From the NCBI RefSeq assembly GCF_018119405.1, contig NZ_JAGPWC010000021.1, forward strand, positions 16,219-80,218: a stretch of 64,000 nt of DNA, given 5' to 3'. Made by a program: the position numbers and the translations under genes. The stretch's first letter is position 1, and each line of letters starts with the position of its first letter. Source of the stretch: Massilia sp. ST3 (GTDB lineage Bacteria > Pseudomonadota > Gammaproteobacteria > Burkholderiales > Burkholderiaceae_D). Below are positions 30,375-37,602 of this stretch, one piece after another. The notes under the pieces are model-generated. The model was not told the origin of the DNA. It was given only the letters and a program-made list of their open reading frames with translations, and searched no databases.

Positions 30375-31811
30375 CTACCATTTCTGCGCAATCATGAGCG
30401 CCTGCGGCGCGCCCGCCGGTCCCGGTTCGGCCGCGGGCAGGCTGATCCTTACCTGCAGCCCGCCATCGGCGCGGTTCGCCGCCGTGATGGCGCCACCGTG
30501 CGCGAGCACCACGCGCTGGGCGATCGCCAGGCCGAGGCCGTGGCCGTCGACGCTGGCGCCGGCCGGATCGGCACGATGATTGGCACGATAAAAGGGCTCG
30601 AAGATATGGGGCAGCTCCGCCGGCGCGATGCCGGGGCCGCGGTCGAGCACGTCGATGCGTGCGCCGCCGCGGACGGCGGCCACCGTGATGCGCACCGCGC
30701 CGCCGCCCGCGCCATGCTTGACCGCGTTGCGGATGACGTTCTCCAGCGCGCTCCACAGCAGGTCCGGGTCGCCGCTCACGCTGACGCAGCCTTCGGCCTC
30801 CACGATGATGCGCGGCGTCGCGTCCGGATCGGTCTCGCCGGCTTCGAAGCGCGCGTCCGCGGCGATGGCGTCCACCAGCTCGGCCAGGTCGACCGCTTCG
30901 CGGCGGGCGATGCCGCTCGCGGCTTCCAGGCGCGACAGGGTCAGCAGCTCGCCGACCAGCTTGTCCATGCGGATGCTTTCGCGTTCGATCCGGTCCAGCG
31001 AGGAAGCGATCTTCTCGGGCTGCTGGTGTGCCAGCCCCACCGCGGCCTGCAGGCGCGCCAGGGGCGAGCGCAGCTCGTGCGAGACGTCGTGCAGCAGGCG
31101 GCGCTGGCCGTCCATCAGCATGCGCAGCTGGCCGCTCATGCGGTCGAAGTCGCGCCCCAGGTCGCTCAGTTCGTCGCCGCCGGCCGGCCTGGCCGTGAAG
31201 CGCGGCGCCAGGTCGCCCGCCGCCGCCGCGTCGAAGGCGCTGCGCAGCGCCCGGATGCGGCGCGAAAAATACCAGGCGAGGAGGGCGGCGAACAGCAGGC
31301 TGGCCAGCACCGCGGCGATGATGCCGGCCGCCTGGCCCACGCGCCGCCCCCAGCCCGGGTCCATGCCGGGCACGGGGCCGCCGCGCCCGCGGACGCCTTG
31401 CTGCGGCGGGCCGAAGCGGCGCGAGACCAGGGCCAAATAGCGGCTGCCGTCGCTGGCCACCAGCTGGCGCGCGCCGCGCACCGCGCCGTCCTCGCGCAGG
31501 CTGCGTTCCGCTTCCCGGACCAGCTCGTCCGGCACGGGCCGTCCCAGGATGTCCTTGTGGCGGGTGTCCAGCACGAACACCTGCGGCCTGCGCATCTCCG
31601 CCAGCATGCCCTGCAGGGCGCTCATGCCGCCATGCTTGAGGGTGGCGGCAGCGGCGTCGAGGGCGATGGCGGCCGGCGGGCCGGTGTCGAGCACCGGCGC
31701 CTGGCGCTGGCGCGCCTGGTCGCGCAGCCAGAAGGCGCCGCCGATGCCGATGGTGGCCGCGACCTGGGCCAGCAGGATCGAGAGGAAGAACTTCCAGAAC
31801 AGCCTGCCCAT
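30375..31811 (-). CDS. cpxA: Sensor histidine kinase, CpxA-like
   Basis: The protein has 478 residues. TM1 (residues 8-28) and TM2 (about 163-187) bracket a periplasmic sensor of about 130 residues. HAMP follows, then the phosphoacceptor helix RLLHDVSHELRSPLARLQ (His near 243) and an HATPase_c domain with ENVIRNAVKHG (N box), DRGPGIAP (G1) and HGLGLAIAQRVV (G2). The gene sits one base downstream of its response regulator. The neighbouring Spy/CpxP gene and CpxR box identify the pathway as a Cpx-type envelope stress response. The sensor loop carries a GGPVPGMDPGWGR segment just before TM2. Confidence 0.88.
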   Translation of the reverse strand: MGRLFWKFFLSILLAQVAATIGIGGAFWLRDQARQRQAPVLDTGPPAAIALDAAAATLKHGGMSALQGMLAEMRRPQVFVLDTRHKDILGRPVPDELVREAERSLREDGAVRGARQLVASDGSRYLALVSRRFGPPQQGVRGRGGPVPGMDPGWGRRVGQAAGIIAAVLASLLFAALLAWYFSRRIRALRSAFDAAAAGDLAPRFTARPAGGDELSDLGRDFDRMSGQLRMLMDGQRRLLHDVSHELRSPLARLQAAVGLAHQQPEKIASSLDRIERESIRMDKLVGELLTLSRLEAASGIARREAVDLAELVDAIAADARFEAGETDPDATPRIIVEAEGCVSVSGDPDLLWSALENVIRNAVKHGAGGGAVRITVAAVRGGARIDVLDRGPGIAPAELPHIFEPFYRANHRADPAGASVDGHGLGLAIAQRVVLAHGGAITAANRADGGLQVRISLPAAEPGPAGAPQALMIAQKW

Positions 31812-31812
31812 G

Positions 31813-32499
31813 CTACTCCCGGATCAGCTGGTAACCCTGCCGGTAGATCGTCTGCAGGCAGGAGCGGCCGTCCGACAGCGGCCCGAGCTTGTGGCGCAGG
31901 CTGCTCAGGTGGACGTCGATGTTGCGGTCGAAGCGCGCCAGCGGCCGTCCCAGGCCCTGTTCCGACAGTTCGTTCTTGCTGACCGGGCGCCCGGCGTTGC
32001 GGGCCAACACTTCCAGCAGGTTGAATTCGGTGCTGGTGAGGTCGAGCGGCGCGCCGTCCCAGGTGGCGCGGCGCTGCTCGGGCAGCATGGTGAGCTTGCC
32101 GACGCTGATCACGACACCGGGGCCGTTGTCGCCGTGGGCTTGGGTGCGGCGCAGGATGGCGCGCACGCGCGCGGTCAGCTCGCGCGGGGTGCAGGGCTTG
32201 GCGACGTAGTCGTCCGCGCCCAGCTCCAGGCCGAGGATGCGGTCGGCGTCGTCGCCGCGCGCGGTCAGCATCAGGACCGGGATGCGGCTGGCGGCGCGGA
32301 TCCGGCGCAGGGCCTCGATGCCGCTCATGCCCGGCATCATGACGTCCAGGATGACGATGGCGGGCGCGCCGGCCAGCGCTGCGCGCACGCCGTCTTCGCC
32401 GTTGTGGACGCAGGACACGCCGAAACCCTCCTGTTCAAGGTATTCCGCGAACATGCCGACCAGTTCGACGTCGTCGTCGATGAGCAGTACGTGATTCAT
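31813..32499 (-). CDS. cpxR: Response regulator, CpxR-like (OmpR family)
   Basis: The protein has 228 residues. The receiver domain has the acidic pocket LLIDDDVEL (residues 4-12), the phosphoacceptor Asp in VILDVMMPGMSG (near 52) and the switch Lys in DDYVAKPCTPREL (near 103). The winged-helix C-terminal domain shows TSTEFNLLEVLARNAGRPVS, RNIDVHLSSLRHKL and QTIYRQGYQLI, typical of OmpR/PhoB regulators. ATG 32499-32497 is the natural start (MNHVLLIDDD). It is divergent from the Spy/CpxP-like gene across a spacer holding a perfect CpxR box. Confidence 0.93.
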   Translation of the reverse strand: MNHVLLIDDDVELVGMFAEYLEQEGFGVSCVHNGEDGVRAALAGAPAIVILDVMMPGMSGIEALRRIRAASRIPVLMLTARGDDADRILGLELGADDYVAKPCTPRELTARVRAILRRTQAHGDNGPGVVISVGKLTMLPEQRRATWDGAPLDLTSTEFNLLEVLARNAGRPVSKNELSEQGLGRPLARFDRNIDVHLSSLRHKLGPLSDGRSCLQTIYRQGYQLIRE

Positions 32500-32550
32500 G
32501 GTGCAAGGATAGCAAAGACGGCGTCCTGGTTCTGTTGTCCAAAGGGAAGA

Positions 32551-32565
32551 TTTACGCGCTTTTAC
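32551..32565 (-). promoter_or_regulatory. CpxR binding box
   Basis: The sequence TTTAC-GCGCT-TTTAC is, on the minus strand, GTAAA-N5-GTAAA, which matches the CpxR consensus perfectly. A third TTTAC at 32581-32585 lies two helical turns from the second half-site. The site stands in the 133-base spacer between cpxR and the Spy/CpxP-like gene, so CpxR can control both its own operon and the chaperone. Confidence 0.87.
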
Positions 32566-32632
32566 ACGGCTTGTCCGCGCTTTACGTGGCGGCGCAACAG
32601 AATGGCGGCACCGAACCACACGAGGAGCCACC

Positions 32633-33109
32633 ATGCACAAGATGTCCCTGCAGTTGGCCGCAGCCCTGGCCGCCTGCCTGATCGCCGCACCCGCCGCGCT
32701 GGCCCAGCCGGGCCGCGACGGCCCGCCCATGGAGCGGCGCATGGAACCGCCGCGCCACGGCGGCCACAGCGGGCATCAGCGCCTGGCGGGCCTGGACTTG
32801 AGCGAGGCCCAGCAGGACCGCGTGTTCGCCATCCTGCACGATGCCGCGCCGCAGCGCCGCGAGCTGGACAAGGCCGAGCGCAAGGCGCACGGGGCGCTGC
32901 GCGAAATGGCCGGCGCGGCCCAGTTCGACGCCGCCACGGCGGGCAGGCATGCCGAGGCCCTGGGCCAGGCGGTCGCCGGCCAGGAGCTGCTGCGCCTGCG
33001 CACCGACGCCCAGCTGATGGCGGTGCTGACACCGGAACAGCGCGCCCAGATGCAGCGCGCTCCGCGCCGGCAGGACACGCGCCGCCCGCCGCGCCAGGAC
33101 CGCCAATAA
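32633..33109 (+). CDS. Spy/CpxP-family periplasmic chaperone
   Basis: The protein has 158 residues with a signal peptide (MHKMSLQLAAALAACLIAAPAALA-QPG). The mature part is an all-helical LTXXQ-type protein: GLDLSEAQQDRVFAILHD is the first LTxxQ-like motif and AVLTPEQRAQMQ the second, with a His/Arg/Pro-rich N-terminal stretch and an Arg-rich tail. Spy and CpxP bind misfolded periplasmic proteins, and CpxP also restrains CpxA. GAGGAG six bases upstream supports the ATG. The CpxR box lies 68-82 bases upstream, making it a direct target. The next gene begins 24 bases after it. Confidence 0.9.
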   Translation: MHKMSLQLAAALAACLIAAPAALAQPGRDGPPMERRMEPPRHGGHSGHQRLAGLDLSEAQQDRVFAILHDAAPQRRELDKAERKAHGALREMAGAAQFDAATAGRHAEALGQAVAGQELLRLRTDAQLMAVLTPEQRAQMQRAPRRQDTRRPPRQDRQ

Positions 33110-33132
33110 ACTCGCCCCGGAAAGGATTCGCC

Positions 33133-33996
33133 ATGCACGACCATGACCACGGCCTGAGCGCCGACCTCGAGAAGATGCTGTCCCAGCCCGCCAGCCGCCG
33201 CCAGTCGCTGCGCTGGCTGTTCGCCGGCGCAGCCGGCCTGCCGCTGGCCGGCTGCGGCGGCGGCGCCGACGGCAACTATGGCATCACCACCTCCACCTCC
33301 ACCTCGACCGGCACGGGGAGCGGAAGCACGGCGGGCGGCACGCCAGTGGCCTGCACCGTGATCCCCGAGGAAACCGCCGGCCCGTATCCCGGCGACGGCA
33401 GCAACCGCAACGCCAACGGCGTGGCCAATGCGCTGGCCCTGTCCGGCATCGTGCGCAGCGACATCCGCGCCAGCGTGGCCGGCGCCACCGGCGTGGCCGA
33501 AGGCATTCCGCTGACGATCCGCCTGCAGGTCGTCAACGTGGCCGCCGGCTGCGCGCCGGCCGCGGGCGCCGCGGTCTACCTGTGGCATTGCACCCGCGAG
33601 GGCGGCTACTCGATGTACTCGAGCGGGATCGTGAACGAAAACTACCTGCGCGGCGTGCAGGAGGCGGACAGCCAGGGCAATCTGGTGTTCACGACGGTCT
33701 TCCCGGGCTGCTACGACGGCCGCGTGCCGCACGTGCACTTCGAGGTCTATCCGAGCCTGGCCAGCGCCGGGAGCGCGGCCGGCAAGCTCAGGACCTCGCA
33801 GTTCACTTTCCCGATGGCGACCCTGGCCGAGGCCTATGCCACGAGCGGCTACGCCAGCAGCGCCGCCAACCTGGCGCGGGTGAGCTACGCGAGCGACATG
33901 GTGTTCAGCGACGGCTTCGGCCTGCAGATGGCGAGCGTCAGCGGCAACGCCACGCAGGGCTATGTGGTGAGCCTGACAGTAGGCGTTTCCCTCTAA
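33133..33996 (+). CDS. Intradiol ring-cleavage dioxygenase-like lipoprotein
   Basis: The protein has 287 residues. A twin-arginine-like segment (SRRQSLRWLFAGAAGLPLAGC) ends in a lipobox-type Cys, followed by a Thr/Ser-rich linker. The domain matches the protocatechuate 3,4-dioxygenase beta fold: CTVIPEETAGPYPGDGS, a VYLWHCTREGGYSMYSSG segment with the first Tyr ligand, YLRGVQEADSQGNLVFTTVF, and PGCYDGRVPHVHFEVYP with the second Tyr and two His ligands. All four iron ligands are present, so it may be active on a catechol outside the cytosol. It is co-directional with the Spy-like gene and likely Cpx-controlled. AAAGGA precedes the start. Confidence 0.85.
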   Translation: MHDHDHGLSADLEKMLSQPASRRQSLRWLFAGAAGLPLAGCGGGADGNYGITTSTSTSTGTGSGSTAGGTPVACTVIPEETAGPYPGDGSNRNANGVANALALSGIVRSDIRASVAGATGVAEGIPLTIRLQVVNVAAGCAPAAGAAVYLWHCTREGGYSMYSSGIVNENYLRGVQEADSQGNLVFTTVFPGCYDGRVPHVHFEVYPSLASAGSAAGKLRTSQFTFPMATLAEAYATSGYASSAANLARVSYASDMVFSDGFGLQMASVSGNATQGYVVSLTVGVSL

Positions 33997-34073
33997 ACAA
34001 GCTGCGCGGGGCCGCTGTCGAACGGGTGTGCTATTAGAATGGGCTGGCTTGTTCCACCACCGCCCCCGCGACC

Positions 34074-34907
34074 ATGTCCAAACCGCTTCTACATTTCGCC
34101 CACGGTAACAGCTACCCGGCCGGCTCCTATAACCGCATGCTGGAAGCGCTGCGCCAGCACTACGAGGTGCGCACTCTCGACATGCACGGCCACGACCCGC
34201 GCTATCCGGTCAGCGACGGCTGGCCCCGCCTGGTGGACGAGCTGATCGTCCAGCTGGAAAGCTATGGCCGGCCGGCGATGCTGGTGGGCCACTCGCTGGG
34301 CGGCATGCTGTGCGCGATGGCGGCCAAGCGCCGGCCCGAGCTGGCGCGCTGCGTGGTGATGCTGGATTCGCCCGTGGTGGCGGGCTGGCGCGCCTTGCTG
34401 TGGCGCATGGTCAAGGGCCTCGGCCTCGGCTCGCGCTTCTCGCCGGCCCAGTTCTCGGAAAAACGCCGCCACCTGTGGCCGGACCGGCAGGCGGCCTACG
34501 AGCATTTCGCTTCGAAGCCGATGTTCCAGGCCTGGGCGCCGGGGGCGCTGGACGACTACCTCGAGCATGGCCTGGCGCCGCATCCGGAAGGCGTGGCCCT
34601 GCGCTTCCAGCGCGAGGTCGAGTCGGCGATCTATAACAGCCTGCCCCACCACATGGGCGAAATGATCCGCGAGCCTTTCCCGGTGCCGGTGGGCTTCATC
34701 GCGGGGACCGATTCGGAGGAGCTGCGCCAGGCCAGCCTGGCGCCCACGCGCAAGCTGGTGGGCGAGAACCTGGTCATGATCCAGGGCAGTCACCTGTATC
34801 CGATGGAAAAGCCGGAAGCGACGGCGCGCCTGACGCAGGAAATGATCGCCCGCCTGCTGGGGCAGCAGGCGCAGGCGAGGGCGGAGCGGCTGGTGCAGGC
34901 CGGCTGA
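34074..34907 (+). CDS. Alpha/beta hydrolase
   Basis: The protein has 277 residues and is cytosolic. LLHFAHGNSYPAGSYNRML forms the oxyanion region, LVGHSLGGMLCAMAAKRRPE the nucleophile elbow (Ser near residue 73), and QGSHLYPMEKPEAT near 240 contains the catalytic His candidate. The acid is probably the Asp of IAGTDSEE. The HGNSY entry and length resemble small esterase or lipase-like hydrolases; the substrate is unknown. It has its own start 77 bases after the dioxygenase-like gene. Confidence 0.82.
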   Translation: MSKPLLHFAHGNSYPAGSYNRMLEALRQHYEVRTLDMHGHDPRYPVSDGWPRLVDELIVQLESYGRPAMLVGHSLGGMLCAMAAKRRPELARCVVMLDSPVVAGWRALLWRMVKGLGLGSRFSPAQFSEKRRHLWPDRQAAYEHFASKPMFQAWAPGALDDYLEHGLAPHPEGVALRFQREVESAIYNSLPHHMGEMIREPFPVPVGFIAGTDSEELRQASLAPTRKLVGENLVMIQGSHLYPMEKPEATARLTQEMIARLLGQQAQARAERLVQAG

Positions 34908-34921
34908 GCCGGCCTTGGCGC

Positions 34922-35176
34922 TTATTCGCCCGGCGCGTTGAGCGGGCGGGCCTGGCTGTCCATCGAGCTGCGGAAGGCTTGCTGGCCCACCGAGCGGACC
35001 ACGCGGTCGGTGGTCTTGGGGTTGGGAATGCGCGAGCCGGTCAGCTGGTTATGGTTGGTGCCGCTGCTTTCCGCAGTTGCAGCCACGTCCACCGGTTCCT
35101 CGCTGGCCGGCGGCAGGGCGCAGCCCGCGAGTGCCAGTGCGCCTGCCGCCAGCAGGGCTTTCGTTGCGATCTGCAT
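34922..35176 (-). CDS. Small lipoprotein
   Basis: The protein has 84 residues. MQIATKALLAAGALALAGC-ALP is a textbook lipoprotein signal with LAGC lipobox. The mature part is short and polar (TGSRIPNPKTTDRVVRSVG, then QQAFRSSMDSQARPLN) and has no known domain. GGAGG five bases before ATG 35176 decides the start; longer upstream readings lack a site. It converges with the alpha/beta hydrolase gene and diverges from dcd. I do not recognise a function. Confidence 0.75.
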   Translation of the reverse strand: MQIATKALLAAGALALAGCALPPASEEPVDVAATAESSGTNHNQLTGSRIPNPKTTDRVVRSVGQQAFRSSMDSQARPLNAPGE

Positions 35177-35312
35177 CTCCACCTCCATGGTCAGAAAATC
35201 CCATCGTACGCACAAATTGCCATTGCGGCAATCCCGTCCGTAATGACAGGCGACCGTGTCGGATATTTCGATTAAAATTGCAGGATTTTCTTCCTGTTTT
35301 GGAAACACCACG

Positions 35313-35879
35313 ATGACTATCAAGAGCGACAAATGGATCCGCCGCATGGCGGAGCAGCACGGCATGATCGAACCCTTCTCGCCGAACCAGGTGCGCGAGT
35401 CGGAAGGCCGCAAGATCATCTCGTGGGGCACGTCTTCGTACGGCTACGACATCCGCTGCGCCGACGAGTTCAAGGTGTTCACGAACATCAACAGCACCAT
35501 CGTGGACCCGAAGAACTTCGATTCCAACTCGTTTGTCGACGTCAAGAGCGATGTCTGCATCATCCCGCCGAACTCCTTCGCGCTGGCCCGCACCATCGAA
35601 TACTTCCGTATTCCGCGCAACGTGCTGACCGTCTGCCTCGGCAAGTCGACTTACGCCCGCTGCGGTATCATCGTCAACGTCACCCCCTTCGAGCCCGAGT
35701 GGGAAGGCTATGTGACCCTGGAGTTCTCGAACACCACGCCGCTGCCCGCCAAGATCTACGCCGGCGAAGGCTGCGCCCAGGTGCTGTTCTTCGAGAGCGA
35801 CGAAGTCTGCGAAACCTCGTACAAGGACCGCGGCGGCAAGTACCAGGGCCAGCACGGCGTGACCCTGCCGAAGACCTGA
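35313..35879 (+). CDS. dcd: dCTP deaminase
   Basis: The protein has 188 residues. Dcd deaminates dCTP to dUTP, feeding dTMP synthesis. [20 protein letters not shown] is the typical start, followed by [13 protein letters not shown], the nucleotide-binding [19 protein letters not shown] (GKSxYAR), and [19 protein letters not shown] with the catalytic Glu. Length equals the usual proteobacterial enzyme. thyA and folA, which share this pathway, lie about 7-9 kb away in the same window. Confidence 0.96.
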   Translation: MTIKSDKWIRRMAEQHGMIEPFSPNQVRESEGRKIISWGTSSYGYDIRCADEFKVFTNINSTIVDPKNFDSNSFVDVKSDVCIIPPNSFALARTIEYFRIPRNVLTVCLGKSTYARCGIIVNVTPFEPEWEGYVTLEFSNTTPLPAKIYAGEGCAQVLFFESDEVCETSYKDRGGKYQGQHGVTLPKT

Positions 35880-35914
35880 TTCACTTTTCGATGGCTTTCT
35901 CGAAAAAGTGAATC
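35878..35914 (+). terminator. Hairpin after dcd, candidate terminator or attenuator
   Basis: GATTCACTTTTCGA (35878-35891) pairs with TCGAAAAAGTGAATC (35900-35914), differing by one bulged base, around an eight-base loop. It starts inside the dcd stop and ends 20 bases before the metal transporter. No U-run follows, so it may be a processing or attenuation hairpin rather than an efficient intrinsic terminator. Confidence 0.6.
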
Positions 35915-35933
35915 ATATTTGACGAGGAGGCGC

Positions 35934-36578
35934 ATGTCAGACTGTTGCAGCGGCGGCTGCGCCCCCGGCAAGCCGCCCGCCGATCCGCGCTACCGGCGCG
36001 TCCTCTGGGTCGCGCTGTGGGTCAACGCCCTGATGTTCGGCGTCGAACTGGCGGGCGGCTGGACGGCCGGCTCGGTGTCGCTGCTGGCCGACGCCGTCGA
36101 CTTCCTGGGCGACGCCGCCAACTACGGCATTTCCCTGTTTGTCCTGGCGCTGGCGCCGGCCTGGCGCTCGCGCACCGCCCTGGTTAAGGGCGCGACCATG
36201 GGCGGCTACGGCCTGTTCGTGCTCGCGGCCACCTTCTGGCACCTGCGCTCCGGCACGCTTCCCGAAGCCCACACCATGGGCGCCGTCGGCCTGGCCGCGC
36301 TGGCGGCCAACTGCCTGGTCGGCGCCTTGCTGTTCGCCTACCGCAAGGGCGACGCCAACATGCGTTCGGTCTGGCTCTGCACCCGCAACGACGCGATCGG
36401 CAACCTGGCCGTGCTGGCGGCCGCCCTGGGCGTATGGCAGGCCGGCAGCGGCGTGCCCGACCTGCTGGTGGCGGCCGTGATGGGCCTGCTCGGCCTGTCG
36501 GCGGCGCGCAGCGTCATCACCCAGGCGCTGGCGGAACTGCGCATCGGCGCGGCCGGCGCCAGCCTCAGGCGCCGCTGA
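35934..36578 (+). CDS. CDF-family divalent cation transporter (short form)
   Basis: The protein has 214 residues and about six transmembrane helices. The N-terminus MSDCCSGGCAPG has four Cys in a metal-binding-like cluster. Transport-site motifs are LLADAVDFLGDAANYGISLF (Asp residues on helix 2) and CTRNDAIGNLAVLAAAL on helix 5, as in zinc/cobalt/cadmium efflux proteins. The cytosolic C-terminal metal-sensing domain of full CDF proteins is missing, as in a recognised short branch. GAGGAGG lies just upstream of ATG 35934; an in-frame TTG at 35919 is less likely. Its 3' end overlaps the sigma-factor gene on the other strand by 14 bases. Confidence 0.83.
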   Translation: MSDCCSGGCAPGKPPADPRYRRVLWVALWVNALMFGVELAGGWTAGSVSLLADAVDFLGDAANYGISLFVLALAPAWRSRTALVKGATMGGYGLFVLAATFWHLRSGTLPEAHTMGAVGLAALAANCLVGALLFAYRKGDANMRSVWLCTRNDAIGNLAVLAAALGVWQAGSGVPDLLVAAVMGLLGLSAARSVITQALAELRIGAAGASLRRR

Positions 36579-37434
36579 GCGGGCCCAGGCGCCCGAGCTT
36601 GTCGGGATTGCGCGTCACGTAGATCGCCGTAATCCGGCCACCGTCGATCTCGACGGCCAGGGTTTGCGGCAGGGAATCGATTTCGCGCGTGATCTGGCCC
36701 GGCAGGCCGTCTATCAGGGTCTCGCGCAGCACTTCTCCCGCGCTCCATCCCTTGCCGGCCAGCGCCGCCAGGAAGCGGCCCACCTTGTCGATGCCACGGA
36801 TCGGGTTGATCGACGAATTGCGCTTGCCGCCGCCGTCCGCGTAGAACACCACATCGTCCGCCAGCAGCTGCTTGAGCTGGCCCAGGTTGCCGCTGCGCGA
36901 GGCCGCGAAGAAGGCGCTGGCGATCTTCTGCCGCTGTTCGTCGGCGACCGGGAAGCGCGGCCGCGCCGACTGGACATGGGTGCGCGCGCGGCTGGCCAGC
37001 TGGCGCGCGGCGGCCGGGTCGCGGCCGATGGCGTCGGCCACCTCGGCGAACTCCATCTCGAACACGTCGTGCAGCAGGAAGGCCGCGCGCTCCAGCGGCG
37101 ACAGCCGCTCCATGGCCAGCATCAGGGGCAGGGTGATGTCGTCCGCCTCGTCATCGGCGTCGATCCAGGGTTCGGGCAGCCAGGCGCCAATGTATTGCTC
37201 GCGCTGGACGCGGGCCGATTTCAGGACGTCCAGGCACAGGCGGGTGACGGTGCGCACCAGGTAGGCTTCCGGCTCGACCACCGCGGCGCGGTCGGCGTTG
37301 TGCCAGCGCAGGTAGGCGTCCTGCACCACGTCCTCGGCCTCGGCCACCGAGCCGAGCATGCGGTAGGCGATGCGCTGCAGGCGGCGCCGGCGGGCGGCGA
37401 AGAAAGCGGCGAAATCGAGGTCGATGCTGTCCAT
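36565..37434 (-). CDS. ECF41-type sigma factor with C-terminal SnoaL domain (SigJ-like)
   Basis: The protein has 289 residues. Sigma region 2 contains RIAYRMLGSVAEAEDVVQDAYLRW and region 4 contains MERLSPLERAAFLLHDVFE, followed by EVADAIGRDPAAARQLASRA. The remaining ~110 residues are a SnoaL/NTF2-like domain with the two ECF41 hallmarks: DGGGK near residue 200 and NPDKL near 276. In characterised ECF41 factors this domain replaces an anti-sigma factor and tunes activity. Start ATG 37434 (MDSIDLDFAAFFAARRRRLQ) gives the family's usual length. The COE-type oxidoreductase or decarboxylase normally encoded next to ECF41 is absent here. Confidence 0.9.
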   Translation of the reverse strand: MDSIDLDFAAFFAARRRRLQRIAYRMLGSVAEAEDVVQDAYLRWHNADRAAVVEPEAYLVRTVTRLCLDVLKSARVQREQYIGAWLPEPWIDADDEADDITLPLMLAMERLSPLERAAFLLHDVFEMEFAEVADAIGRDPAAARQLASRARTHVQSARPRFPVADEQRQKIASAFFAASRSGNLGQLKQLLADDVVFYADGGGKRNSSINPIRGIDKVGRFLAALAGKGWSAGEVLRETLIDGLPGQITREIDSLPQTLAVEIDGGRITAIYVTRNPDKLGRLGPLSGA

Positions 37435-37602
37435 GCGCTGGGAGCTTACTCCCGGTGCGGTCGCGGCGCTAGTGCATGAGGAAAGAGGGATGGCGGGCAT
37501 GTCGTCCTTGGTCGATGCTGATCATGCAGCAAGGACGAGCAGGCGGGCCGCGGTGTGACATGCGGCCGGGAAAAAACCGGCCGCAGTCCGATCCCGCCGG
37601 AC

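Noticed and set aside
32581..32585. A third full CpxR box
   Set aside because: Only a single TTTAC half-site is present at this position; it is noted as phased with the real box but is not a complete site.
35878..35914. A strong intrinsic terminator after dcd
   Set aside because: The hairpin is good, but no T-run follows it. It is kept only as a candidate terminator or attenuator.
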